Shown piece after piece: positions 53,889 through 62,727 of a stretch of 64,000 nt of DNA. The stretch covers positions 1 to 64,000 of the forward strand of contig NZ_PEDL01000002.1 in the NCBI RefSeq assembly GCF_002735925.1, given 5' to 3'. Position 1 is the first letter of the stretch. Each line of letters starts with the position of its first letter. A model generated the notes under the pieces. The model ran no database searches. It saw only the letters and a program-made list of their open reading frames with translations, and had not been told where the DNA came from. The stretch is from Sporanaerobium hydrogeniformans (GTDB lineage: Bacteria; Bacillota; Clostridia; Lachnospirales; Cellulosilyticaceae). Both the position numbers and the translations under genes were made by a program.

Positions 53889-55040
53889 ATGAAAAAATGT
53901 TTGGTAAGTATTTTGTGTTTAAGTCTATCAGTAGTTATGTTAGCTGGCTGTGGGGGAACAAAAGAGGATGCAAACGTTATAAAAATTGGAGTATTTGAAC
54001 CACTTACAGGTGCCAATGCAGCGGGAGGAGAGTTAGAGGTAGAAGGAATTAAACTTGCCAATAAACTTTATCCAGAAGTATTAGGTAAGAAAGTAGAGCT
54101 CGTTATTGCAGATAACAAATCAGATAAGGCAGAAGCTACAACAGCTGCAGCTAGACTTATTGAAAAAGACAAGGTGTCCGCTATTATAGGTTCATGGGGT
54201 TCAAGTCTTTCAATGGCTGCTGGAGACTTAGTGAAAAACAATAAAGTACCAGCCGTAGGAGCTTCTTGTACTAATCCAATGGTTACACAAGATAATGACT
54301 ACTATTTTAGGGTATGTTTCTTAGATCCGTTCCAAGGAACAGTTATGGCCAATTATGCATATCAACAAGGATATAGAAAAATAGCTATTGTTCAGGAAGT
54401 GTCCAATGACTATGCAGTAGGGCTTGCTAACTTTTTTACAGCTGCTTTTAAGAAATTAACAGGAGATGAAAATTGTATCGTAGAAGTAGGAAATTATAAT
54501 ACAAATGATCAAGATTTTTCAGGTATTTTAACCAATATTAAGAGTAAAAATCCAGATGCTATTTTTGCGCCAGGGAATTTTACAGAGTCTGCGCTTGTTA
54601 TTAAGCAAGCGAAAAGCTTAGGCTTAAATGTACCATTTTTAGGTGGAGATACGTGGGAAACAGAAGAGTTTTTAAATGTAGGTGGTCAAGATGTAGAAGG
54701 GGCTGTTATTACCACCTTCTTTGATGATACCGCACCTGTTACAGATGAGGCTAAAAAGTTTGTAGAAGAATACAAAAAAGAGTATGCAGATAAGGAAAGT
54801 ATAGCAGCTGTATCTGCTTTGGGCTATGATGCTTACTTATTAATTCTTAAAGCTATTGAAAAAGCAGGTTCAACCGACTCAACGGCTATCCGTGATGCTA
54901 TTGCAACTACAAAAGACTTTGAAGGAGTAACCGGTTCTATCACTATTAATGAACAAGGCGATGCAGACAAAAATTCAGCTGTTATTAAGACAGTAAAAGA
55001 TGGGCAATTTGTTTATCTAGATACTGTAGTTATAGAGTAA
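53889..55040 (+). CDS. livK: Branched-chain amino acid-binding lipoprotein LivK
   Basis: Extracellular solute-binding protein of a branched-chain amino acid ABC importer, 383 aa. The lipoprotein signal has lipobox LAGC (about residues 18-21). The type I periplasmic-binding fold then starts IKIGVFEPLTGANAAGG, with SWGSSLSMAAGDLV and ISALGYDAY-like AVSALGYDAYLLI. It is followed by a hairpin that probably lets part of transcription through to the permease genes, giving more binding protein than permease. Confidence 0.92.
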   Translation: MKKCLVSILCLSLSVVMLAGCGGTKEDANVIKIGVFEPLTGANAAGGELEVEGIKLANKLYPEVLGKKVELVIADNKSDKAEATTAAARLIEKDKVSAIIGSWGSSLSMAAGDLVKNNKVPAVGASCTNPMVTQDNDYYFRVCFLDPFQGTVMANYAYQQGYRKIAIVQEVSNDYAVGLANFFTAAFKKLTGDENCIVEVGNYNTNDQDFSGILTNIKSKNPDAIFAPGNFTESALVIKQAKSLGLNVPFLGGDTWETEEFLNVGGQDVEGAVITTFFDDTAPVTDEAKKFVEEYKKEYADKESIAAVSALGYDAYLLILKAIEKAGSTDSTAIRDAIATTKDFEGVTGSITINEQGDADKNSAVIKTVKDGQFVYLDTVVIE

Positions 55041-55056
55041 TATTTTTGTAGGAAAG

Positions 55057-55092
55057 CCCTCACTCAGTGCTCTGCGTGGTGAGGGTTTATTG
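55057..55092 (+). terminator. Hairpin between livK and livH, partial terminator
   Basis: The stem CCCTCAC/GTGAGGG is followed by TTTATTGTTTT. The T-tract is interrupted, consistent with read-through into livHMGF. Confidence 0.7.
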
Positions 55093-55130
55093 TTTTATAG
55101 TGATTAAATTTACAAAAAGGAGGATAAAAA

Positions 55131-56030
55131 ATGACTTTAGATGCCCAGACATTTATGCAACACTTGGCAAATGGCATTTCTGTGGGAAGCTTATATGCCT
55201 TAATTGCTATTGGCTACACCATGGTGTATGGTATTTTAAGACTCATTAACTTTGCTCATGGCGATATCTTTATGATGGCAGCCTATTTTGCTTTTTTTGG
55301 TATAGCAGTTTTTCATTTACCTTGGTATGTGGCCTTTTTGCTAGTAATTGGAGTAACCGTTTTGTTAGGTGCAGGTATTGAAAAGGCTGCTTATAGACCG
55401 CTTCGAGATGCACCTAAAAGCTCTGTACTTATTTCTGCAATTGGTGTTTCATTCTTATTAGAGAATTTAGCAACCTTCTTGTTCTCAGGAAAGCCAAAAG
55501 CTTTTCCGGATTTTCCTGCAATGACAAGAGTATTAGAAATAAAGGGGATATCTATTCAAGTACTGACTCTTGTTGTACCTCTCGTTACGATTCTACTTCT
55601 TTTTATACTTCTTTTTATTGTTAACCATACTAAACTAGGAATGGCCATGCGCGCGGTATCAAAGGATTATGAAATAGCACAAGTGATGGGAATTAAGATT
55701 GATCGTATCATTGCCTATACTTTTGGTATTGGTTCAAGTCTTGCGGCTATAGGAGCTATTTTGTGGGGAATGAAATATCCACAAGTTTCACCACTTATGG
55801 GGGTTATGCCTGGACTCAAATGCTTTATTGCTGCTGTAATTGGTGGAATTGGAAATATAAAAGGAGCTGTGATGGGTGGCTTTATCCTAGGACTTGCAGA
55901 AGTTCTTCTTGTAGCAGCCTTTAGTAGTTTAACAGGTTATAGAGATGCCATTGCTTTTATACTTCTTATCATTATACTCCTTGTACGTCCTACTGGCTTA
56001 CTAGGAGAAAAGACAGCGGAGAAGGTGTAA
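55131..56030 (+). CDS. livH: Branched-chain amino acid ABC permease LivH
   Basis: Membrane subunit, 299 aa, with about eight helices. It has the LivH motifs GYTMVYGILRLINFAHGD, AVSKDYEIAQVMGIKIDRII and CFIAAVIGGIGNIKGAVMGG. AAAAGGAGG precedes the ATG. Its stop codon overlaps the start of livM (TAATG). Confidence 0.94.
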   Translation: MTLDAQTFMQHLANGISVGSLYALIAIGYTMVYGILRLINFAHGDIFMMAAYFAFFGIAVFHLPWYVAFLLVIGVTVLLGAGIEKAAYRPLRDAPKSSVLISAIGVSFLLENLATFLFSGKPKAFPDFPAMTRVLEIKGISIQVLTLVVPLVTILLLFILLFIVNHTKLGMAMRAVSKDYEIAQVMGIKIDRIIAYTFGIGSSLAAIGAILWGMKYPQVSPLMGVMPGLKCFIAAVIGGIGNIKGAVMGGFILGLAEVLLVAAFSSLTGYRDAIAFILLIIILLVRPTGLLGEKTAEKV

Positions 56031-57142
56031 TGTATATGAAAAAAAGAGTAAAAACAAAAACACAATTACCCTTAAAAAATAGATGGTTACTTAATATAGG
56101 TGCTATAGTATTTTTAATTGCTTTCATCTTTATTGCTAATCAATTTTTGGATAGTTACATAAGACGTATTTTAAATTTATGTGCCATTTACACCATATTA
56201 GGATTATCTATGAATCTTATTAATGGTTTTACAGGTCTTTTTTCTTTAGGGCAAGCAGGATTTATGGCTATTGGTGCTTATGCCGTAGCTATTTTTACAG
56301 TTCCTTTAGAAGCAAGAGCAACTATTTTTTATCTTGAACCTATGCACCCAGCTATTAGCCATATTCGTTTACCTTTTGTCGTAGCACTTTTATTAGGTGG
56401 ACTTTTAGCCGCCTTAGCAGCTTTTTTAATTGGTGCGCCTGTTCTAAGATTACGTGGAGATTACTTAGCTATAGCTACTTTAGGCTTTTCGGAAATTATT
56501 CGAATCGTTTTTACCAATATACAAAACATTACCAATGGAGCGTTAGGGATTAAAAACATCCCTACAATTAGTAATTTATGGTGGACATGGGGAATAGCCC
56601 TTATTGTTATTAGTAGCATGGTGCTTTTAATTCGTTCTAGTTACGGAAGAGCTTTTAAAGCTATTCGCGAAGATGAGATTGCTGCAGAAGCAATGGGAAT
56701 AGGTTTGTTTAAGCACAAAGTGATTGCCTTTATGATAAGTGCTTTTATGGCAGGTATTGGTGGAGGCTTATTTGCAGCTCTTTTAGGAACAGTAGATCCT
56801 AAGCAATTTTATTTTACATTAACGTATAATTTTCTTTTGATTATTGTATTAGGTGGGATGGGGAGTATTTCAGGAACCATTATGTCCGCTTTTATTGTAA
56901 CAATAGGTTTAGAATGGCTCCGATTTTTAGATGAACCTTTAAGCATAGCAGGAATTTCTATCCCTCTCTTTAGACCAGGGCTTCGTATGGTTGTTTTTTC
57001 ACTTCTTTTGATGGGAGTTGTACTTTTCTATCGTAAGGGGCTCATGGGACAGACAGAGCTTAGTTGGGAAAGAATTATTGGCTTCTTTAAGAAATTTGGT
57101 AAGAAGGAAGGCAGTCAGGTTGGGGGTGACTTAAGTGAGTAA
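56030..57142 (+). CDS. livM: Branched-chain amino acid ABC permease LivM
   Basis: Second membrane subunit, 370 aa, with about ten helices. It shows GLSMNLINGFTGLFSLGQAG, LRLRGDYLAIATLGFSEI and AIREDEIAAEAMGI. A start at ATG 56030 overlaps the livH stop; ATG 56036 is an alternative. The C-terminus has a short basic cytoplasmic tail that overlaps livG by eight bases. Confidence 0.94.
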   Translation: MYMKKRVKTKTQLPLKNRWLLNIGAIVFLIAFIFIANQFLDSYIRRILNLCAIYTILGLSMNLINGFTGLFSLGQAGFMAIGAYAVAIFTVPLEARATIFYLEPMHPAISHIRLPFVVALLLGGLLAALAAFLIGAPVLRLRGDYLAIATLGFSEIIRIVFTNIQNITNGALGIKNIPTISNLWWTWGIALIVISSMVLLIRSSYGRAFKAIREDEIAAEAMGIGLFKHKVIAFMISAFMAGIGGGLFAALLGTVDPKQFYFTLTYNFLLIIVLGGMGSISGTIMSAFIVTIGLEWLRFLDEPLSIAGISIPLFRPGLRMVVFSLLLMGVVLFYRKGLMGQTELSWERIIGFFKKFGKKEGSQVGGDLSE

Positions 57143-57908
57143 TGTACTTCAACTAGACAATATTGTTATGCGTTTTGGAGGGGTAACTGCAGTCAATGAT
57201 TTAACTTTACATGTAAATAAAGGGCAAATTGTAGCACTTATAGGACCTAATGGTGCAGGAAAGACAACTGCTTTTAATGTGGTAACAGGTGTTTATACAC
57301 CTACCTCAGGAAAGATTCTTTTTAATGGAAAAGATATTACAGCGTTAAAACCTCATAAAATTACTCAATTAGGGATTGCTCGTACTTTCCAAAATATTAG
57401 ACTTTTTAAAGAGCTCACTGTAATGGAAAATGTACTGATTGCAAAGCATTTACATTTAAAGCATGGTCTCTTTAGTACAGCCCTTCACTTACCCTGGGCA
57501 AGGAAAGAAGAAAAGGAAATGCGGATAGAATGTGAAGAACTTTTGGCGAAAGTAGGACTTATCGATTTAAAAGAGGAAGTAGCAAGTTCACTACCTTATG
57601 GCCAACAACGACATCTTGAAATTGCAAGAGCATTAGCAACTAATCCCAAACTTTTACTTTTGGATGAACCAGCAGCAGGTATGAATCCACAAGAAACCTC
57701 AGAGCTCACTCATTTTATCAAAAATATAAAAAATGAGTTTGACATGACTGTTTTTATGATTGAGCATCATATGGATTTGGTTATGGAGATTTCAGATGCT
57801 ATTTATGTACTGGACTTTGGGGAGCTTATTGCACAGGGGACGCCAGATCAGATTCAACAAAATGAAAAGGTTATTGCTGCTTATTTGGGGGTGGAAGAGG
57901 ATGCTTAA
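57135..57908 (+). CDS. livG: Branched-chain amino acid ABC ATPase LivG
   Basis: ATPase subunit, 257 aa. Walker A is GPNGAGKTT, the family stretch is IARTFQNIRLFKELTVMENV, the signature LPYGQQRHLEIARAL and Walker B LLLLDEPAAGMN. The C-terminal GELIAQGTPDQIQ is usual for LivG. GTG start behind GGGGGTG. Overlaps livF by eight bases. Confidence 0.95.
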   Translation: MSNVLQLDNIVMRFGGVTAVNDLTLHVNKGQIVALIGPNGAGKTTAFNVVTGVYTPTSGKILFNGKDITALKPHKITQLGIARTFQNIRLFKELTVMENVLIAKHLHLKHGLFSTALHLPWARKEEKEMRIECEELLAKVGLIDLKEEVASSLPYGQQRHLEIARALATNPKLLLLDEPAAGMNPQETSELTHFIKNIKNEFDMTVFMIEHHMDLVMEISDAIYVLDFGELIAQGTPDQIQQNEKVIAAYLGVEEDA

Positions 57909-58605
57909 AGTAGAAGGATTAAAAGTAGCTTATGGTGGCATCGAGGCAGTAAAAGGAATTGACTTTGAAGTACCAGATCATACCATTGCTACCTTAATTG
58001 GTGCTAATGGTGCAGGAAAAAGCACTGTATTAAAAAGTATTGTAGGTTTAACAAAGTTATCTGAAGGTAGAATTCTTTTTGATGGTAAAAGTCTAGCTGG
58101 TTTATCCCCTGATCAAATAGTCAGTAAGGGAATTACTTTAGTACCAGAGGGAAGACGTATTTTCTCTAACTTAACCGTAGTAGAAAATATTAAAATCGGT
58201 GCTTATATGCGTAGAGATGACTTAAGTGAGGATCTGGCTTGGGTGTATGATCTTTTTCCAAGACTTAAGGAACGCTCTTGGCAGTTAGCAGGAACCTTAT
58301 CAGGTGGTGAGCAGCAGATGTTAGCTGTAGCAAGGGCTCTTCTTTCTAAACCCAAGCTACTAATGATGGATGAACCATCCCTAGGGCTTGCACCACTTAT
58401 TGTAAAAGGAATCTTTGATATCATTAAAGAGATTCATAAACAAGGGGTAACGATTTTATTAATTGAACAAAATGCGAATTTAGCTTTGAAAACAGCCAAC
58501 ATAGGCTATGTTCTAGAAACCGGAAACATTGTTATGGAAGGGCCTGGAGAAATGCTTCTTAAAAATCAAAGCATTCGTGAAGCCTATTTAGGAAAAGTAA
58601 AATAG
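57901..58605 (+). CDS. livF: Branched-chain amino acid ABC ATPase LivF
   Basis: Second ATPase subunit, 234 aa. Walker A is GANGAGKST, followed by VPEGRRIFSNLTVVENIKIG; the signature is LSGGEQQMLAVARAL and Walker B is LLMMDEPSLGLAP. The ATG at 57901 behind GGAAGAGG is the true start; longer in-frame readings run back into livG. Last gene of the operon. Confidence 0.95.
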   Translation: MLKVEGLKVAYGGIEAVKGIDFEVPDHTIATLIGANGAGKSTVLKSIVGLTKLSEGRILFDGKSLAGLSPDQIVSKGITLVPEGRRIFSNLTVVENIKIGAYMRRDDLSEDLAWVYDLFPRLKERSWQLAGTLSGGEQQMLAVARALLSKPKLLMMDEPSLGLAPLIVKGIFDIIKEIHKQGVTILLIEQNANLALKTANIGYVLETGNIVMEGPGEMLLKNQSIREAYLGKVK

Positions 58606-58676
58606 TAGAAAAAGTTAACAAAAAATGGAAATAGATAATATACTATAGCAGATAACTAATAAGCTAGGTGATAGAT

Positions 58677-58910
58677 ATGTCTAATTGTTTAAGCTGCGGG
58701 GGAAATGCAACCTTAGTTGCTGTTCTTCTCACTGTACTATTTTCGAGATGTCTTAATAATGAGCAGCAGGATACATGGGGTAATATGCTTCTACTCATTG
58801 GTCAGGTACTTATTGTGATTGCTGCTATTGATGAAAAGGAAGAGTGTCCTAATAATTGTTATAATCATTTTGGAAGAGATTTTGGTGGTTTTGAAGGTGC
58901 TAACTACTAA
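58677..58910 (+). CDS. Small cysteine-containing membrane protein, unknown
   Basis: A 77-aa protein. It starts MSNCLSCGGNATLVAVLLTV with a C-x-x-C pair. Two hydrophobic stretches (about 10-25 and 40-55) are followed by a tail with EECPNNCYNH. The ATG at 58677 follows AGGTG; a GTG at 58668 is possible. I recognise no family. It sits alone between livF and a strong bidirectional terminator. Confidence 0.6.
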   Translation: MSNCLSCGGNATLVAVLLTVLFSRCLNNEQQDTWGNMLLLIGQVLIVIAAIDEKEECPNNCYNHFGRDFGGFEGANY

Positions 58911-58957
58911 TAGACAGGTCTTACCACTAAAGATTAGAATTAAAGGAATAGACACAA

Positions 58958-59008
58958 GTAACTAAAAAGGGTAGTACAGTTGCAAACTGTACTACCCTTT
59001 TTAGTTAC
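58958..59008. terminator. Bidirectional terminator (24-bp perfect stem)
   Basis: GTAACTAAAAAGGGTAGTAC with CAGTT is mirrored exactly around a GCA loop. A-runs and T-runs in the arms allow termination in both directions, between the small protein and htpG. Confidence 0.93.
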
Positions 59009-59016
59009 TGCTTTTA

Positions 59017-60906
59017 TTAAAGAATCATACCAAGAAGCTTATTACTACGTTCTAGGAAGTTGTGCATTGCTTCTGGACTTAAGGTTTGATTAGCAAGTAA
59101 GGCTAAGTCATAAAGATGTGCACAAAGAAGAGAGGTTGTTTCTTCGTCTAAATCTTTATGAGCTAAGGAGTCAATAAGTGGGTGATTTTGATTAAGAACA
59201 AGAGTAAGCTCGTTTTGTCCCATAGGCATTCCCATACCTGCCATACCATACATTTTCATCATTTCTTGCATACGGCGACTTTCTTCAGAAACAAGAATCA
59301 TAGAAGGGACGCTTTGAGATTTAAGGTTTTCAACAGATACTTTTAGCTGTTCATTATTAAGTACCTTTCTGAAAAGTCCTGTAAGCTTTTCTTCATGGGT
59401 TTTATCAGCTTCTTCCCCTTTGAGAGCACCTGCAATGTCTGCATCAATGCGCATAAATTTCACACCCTGATTATGCATTTCCATATGAGAAATAAATGGA
59501 TTGTCGATAGAATGCTCAAGGTATACTGCACTTAGACCATTTTCTTTAAAGAGTGTGATATATTGAGATTGTTGGTCTTTATTAGAAACATAGAAAACCT
59601 TATTTTCATGGGTTTCTTTAGCTGTCTCTAAGTACTCACTTAAGGTAACATAGGTATCGTCTGTCGTTTTGAAAAGAAGATAATCTTTCATTTTATCATA
59701 GAATTTGCTTTCACGTAGACAACCGTATTTGATAAATGGAGCAATATCATCCCAGAATTTTTTATAATCTTCGTTTTCCTTTTTATAAAGAGAAATAAGC
59801 TTATCTGCCACCTTTTTAGTGATATAATCCGCAATTTTCTTTACAAAGCCATCATTTTGGAGAAGACTACGAGACACGTTAAGTGGTAAGTCTGGGCAGT
59901 CAATAACTCCTTTAAGAAGAAGTAAAAATTCAGGAATAACTTCTTTAATGTTCTCAGCTACAAAAACCTGGTTATTGTAAAGCTTTATACGTCCCTCAAT
60001 AGTTTCTAATTCATGAGAAAGCTTAGGGAAGTACAAAATTCCTTTTAAACGGAAAGGATAATCCATGTTGAGGTGAATCCAAAAAAGAGGTTCATGGAAA
60101 TCCATAAAGGTCTTACGATAAAATTCTTTGTATTCTTCAACACTACATTCATTAGGTTGTTTAGTATAAAGAGGATGTGTATCATTAATAGGCTTTGGCT
60201 CTACTACTTCAGGTGCCTTTACCTCGTTATCTTCTTCATTTACTTCAGGGGTAGGCTCGTCCTTTGCTGTTTCTTCTCTACAAGCATCCACCACATAAAT
60301 AGGAAGAGGCATAAAAGAACAATATTTTTCAATGGTTTGAGAAAGCGTATAGAAATTTAAGAACTCTTTACTTTCCTCTGTTATATGAAGGGTAATGGTT
60401 GTTCCACGTGTTTCACGGCTTCCTTCGCTGATGGAATAAGTCGTTCCACCATCACAAGTCCATTTTACAGCTGTTCCAGTTTGGTAAGATACGGTATCAA
60501 TAGTAATGGTTCCAGCTACCATAAAAGCAGAATAGAAACCAAGACCAAAGTGACCAATGATTTGATCTTGGTCCATCTTATCTTTATATTTTTCAAGGAA
60601 ATCTTCGGCACCAGAAAAGGCAATTTGATTGATATATTTTTCGATTTCCTCCTCCGTCATACCAATCCCATTATCTTCAAAAACAAGTATCTTTTCTTTT
60701 TCATTTACAGTTACTGTTACTTTAAAAGGTTCCCCTACAGTATCAGTTGCCTCTCCTAAATCACAAAGCTTTTTAAATTTAAGGATAGCATCACATGCAT
60801 TTGAAATAAGTTCGCGTGTGAAAATATCATGGTCAGAATAAAGCCATTTTTTTATAATGGGGAAGATATTCTCACTATGAATAGATAAGTTTCCTTGTTT
60901 GGACAT
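59017..60906 (-). CDS. htpG: Molecular chaperone HtpG (Hsp90)
   Basis: ATP-dependent chaperone, 629 aa. The N-terminal GHKL ATPase has RELISNACDAI, FEDNGIGMTEEE and GHFGLGFYSAFMVA. The middle domain has LNVSRSLLQND, and a C-terminal dimerisation domain follows. A short acidic insert (about 210-235; EVNEEDNEVKAPEVVEPKP) lies at the linker, as in many Hsp90s. AAGGAGGGACGCAAT precedes the ATG. No CIRCE element is seen upstream. Confidence 0.95.
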   Translation of the reverse strand: MSKQGNLSIHSENIFPIIKKWLYSDHDIFTRELISNACDAILKFKKLCDLGEATDTVGEPFKVTVTVNEKEKILVFEDNGIGMTEEEIEKYINQIAFSGAEDFLEKYKDKMDQDQIIGHFGLGFYSAFMVAGTITIDTVSYQTGTAVKWTCDGGTTYSISEGSRETRGTTITLHITEESKEFLNFYTLSQTIEKYCSFMPLPIYVVDACREETAKDEPTPEVNEEDNEVKAPEVVEPKPINDTHPLYTKQPNECSVEEYKEFYRKTFMDFHEPLFWIHLNMDYPFRLKGILYFPKLSHELETIEGRIKLYNNQVFVAENIKEVIPEFLLLLKGVIDCPDLPLNVSRSLLQNDGFVKKIADYITKKVADKLISLYKKENEDYKKFWDDIAPFIKYGCLRESKFYDKMKDYLLFKTTDDTYVTLSEYLETAKETHENKVFYVSNKDQQSQYITLFKENGLSAVYLEHSIDNPFISHMEMHNQGVKFMRIDADIAGALKGEEADKTHEEKLTGLFRKVLNNEQLKVSVENLKSQSVPSMILVSEESRRMQEMMKMYGMAGMGMPMGQNELTLVLNQNHPLIDSLAHKDLDEETTSLLCAHLYDLALLANQTLSPEAMHNFLERSNKLLGMIL

Positions 60907-61010
60907 ATTGCGTCCCTCCTTGATTGATTATTAATTATATTCGTATAATAACATAAAGATTTGAAGAAATCATGATGTCACTCCTAAGTTTACCCATTTT
61001 AAGGAAGATG

Positions 61011-61184
61011 TCAAGATTTTGTATGTTTGCTTACATACAACAGGCCTGCAAGGCAAAGTAGTATAGCTAAAACAGATAAGCAAATGAGCCAAAGCTTATG
61101 TACAATAAAGAGAGCTGTAAAAAGCTGGAGGATGGCCATAACTAAAAGTAAAATAAAGCTCAGTTGTAATTTATTATAATTCAA
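61011..61184 (-). CDS. Small membrane protein, unknown
   Basis: A 57-aa protein made of two hydrophobic helices (about 8-28 and 32-50) with a basic end VSKHTKS. The best start is a TTG at 61184, eight bases after AAGAAGG; longer readings overlap the next gene upstream. No family recognised. Confidence 0.5.
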   Translation of the reverse strand: MNYNKLQLSFILLLVMAILQLFTALFIVHKLWLICLSVLAILLCLAGLLYVSKHTKS

Positions 61185-61197
61185 GATTGTCACCTTC

Positions 61198-61650
61198 TTA
61201 AATAAATTGGTATTTAAAGAGAAATTTTTTGATACGCTCATCCCATATTTTATCTACACTTTTATCTAATGTAAAACCTTTATAAGCGCATCCTGTGCTA
61301 CAAGTTGTTTGATTATCCTTAAGTTGAATGTTTAAGAAAAAGGTACTTACTTCAGAGGAGAGAGCCGAGGTTTTTTCTTTATTGGTAGAAAGAATGATTT
61401 TGAAATAAGAAGGCATACGCGCTCCTTGCATAAGTTCATAAACCTTTTTTTTCATTTCTCGCCAGGTGACATAATCAGAAGAAGCTACTTCTTCTTCTGT
61501 ATCATAAAAGTCACTATTGCGCTTGCCATCTAAAAGTATTTTGAAAGCACTATGAATAACGACTTCTCGGACTTCAAAAGTATCGAATAAGTCAGATTTT
61601 AAAAGTTGAGACATAAATTCTTTGCGAGAGGTAATTTCAAAAACTTCCAT
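61198..61650 (-). CDS. DUF5721-like protein
   Basis: A 150-aa soluble protein resembling the DUF5721 family of Lachnospiraceae and relatives. It starts VFEITSRKEFMSQLLKSDLF, followed by VREVVIHSAFKILLDGKRNS and DFYDTEE. Two cysteines in TTCSTGCAYKG lie near residue 120. Function unknown. It is 11 bases downstream of truA on the minus strand and probably co-transcribed with it. Confidence 0.7.
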   Translation of the reverse strand: MEVFEITSRKEFMSQLLKSDLFDTFEVREVVIHSAFKILLDGKRNSDFYDTEEEVASSDYVTWREMKKKVYELMQGARMPSYFKIILSTNKEKTSALSSEVSTFFLNIQLKDNQTTCSTGCAYKGFTLDKSVDKIWDERIKKFLFKYQFI

Positions 61651-61661
61651 AGTCGTTCTCC

Positions 61662-62405
61662 TTAATCATAATAAACTTTTTCTAGTGTAAGGCCATGGGG
61701 AGGAGCTGTCATACCTGCATCTGCACGTACTTTTTGCTCTAAGAGAGAGACCAGAGATAGAGGATCTCTTTGACCTAGTCCTACTTCAATAAGAGTACCT
61801 GTTAAAATACGTACCATATGCTGAAGGAAACCATCACCCTCATAGTAAATCTTAAGTAGACCATCTTCCTCTATGAAATCAATGGAGTAGAGAGTACGAA
61901 CTGTAGATTTTTTCTTAGATTTTAAAGAAGTAAAGCTCTTAAAGTCATGGGTACCTAGTAAACATTTAGAAGCTTCCTTCATACTCGTTACGTCTAAAGG
62001 TTCTTTGAGATGATAGGCATAACGAAGTGTAAAAGGATTAGCAAAAAGATGATTATCAATAGTATAGCAATAACGTTTCTTTACTGCATTATAACGTGAA
62101 TGAAAACGTAAAGAAGCAGTGGTGATTTGTAAAACTGAAATATCAGTAGGTAGATAAGTAGACAGATAGTTTGCAATCTCTTCAGGTGTAAGTTCTGTCT
62201 CCACCTGGAAATTGCAAACTTGTCCTTTTGCATGAACCCCACTGTCTGTGCGTCCAGAAGCAATAAGGACTATTGGTTTATCAAAAAGCCTAGAAAGAAC
62301 ATGTTCAAGCTTCCCTTGAATAGTACGTTCAGGGTGCAAAGTTTGCTTTTGAAAGCCATTGTAACGTGTACCATCATAGGCAATAATTAGTTTTAAATTT
62401 ATCAT
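61662..62405 (-). CDS. truA: tRNA pseudouridine(38-40) synthase TruA
   Basis: Makes pseudouridine at positions 38-40 of the tRNA anticodon arm. The 247-aa protein starts LIIAYDGTRYNGFQKQ. It carries the catalytic Asp in ASGRTDSGVHAKGQVC and ends with the conserved FLQHMVRILTGTLIEVG and GMTAPPHGLTLEKVYY. The ATG at 62405 is chosen because AGAGG precedes it and homologues begin here. Confidence 0.95.
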   Translation of the reverse strand: MINLKLIIAYDGTRYNGFQKQTLHPERTIQGKLEHVLSRLFDKPIVLIASGRTDSGVHAKGQVCNFQVETELTPEEIANYLSTYLPTDISVLQITTASLRFHSRYNAVKKRYCYTIDNHLFANPFTLRYAYHLKEPLDVTSMKEASKCLLGTHDFKSFTSLKSKKKSTVRTLYSIDFIEEDGLLKIYYEGDGFLQHMVRILTGTLIEVGLGQRDPLSLVSLLEQKVRADAGMTAPPHGLTLEKVYYD

Positions 62406-62611
62406 AGTAACCTCTTTTCTAGAAGGAATAGGATAGTTAAGGCTATCTTTATATAAGTATAGCATATTTAAAAACTAAAGCTAAGCCTTATTCAAAGTAT
62501 AAACAGAATGAAAGACAGCTATTCGTGCTAAGGTGTGTAAGCGAAAGAGATGAGCCACAAACCAGAGTCGAACAATAATAAATTTAATTCATAAAAAGTT
62601 CGGATTTAGTA

Positions 62612-62640
62612 TTGACTTATGTCTTAATCTACGCTAATAT
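62612..62640 (+). promoter_or_regulatory. SigA-type promoter of the purine permease gene
   Basis: TTGACT (62612-62617) and TAATAT (62635-62640) have 17-base spacing, giving a leader of about 80 bases. The stretch 62406-62611 before it shows no gene. I see no purine riboswitch in the leader. Confidence 0.8.
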
Positions 62641-62727
62641 AAACATGAAATAACGGAAAACGACATAAAATCTACACATAACACATTTTATTACATGATT
62701 AAAAATAACTTTACTTAGGAGGTAACA

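Noticed and set aside
62520-62600. tRNA-like TTCGACTC on the minus strand before the purine permease
   Set aside because: No T-stem partner, no acceptor arm and no anticodon arm can be built around it.
62641-62727. Purine riboswitch in the permease leader
   Set aside because: The leader is about 80 bases and lacks the conserved three-way-junction bases of the purine aptamer.
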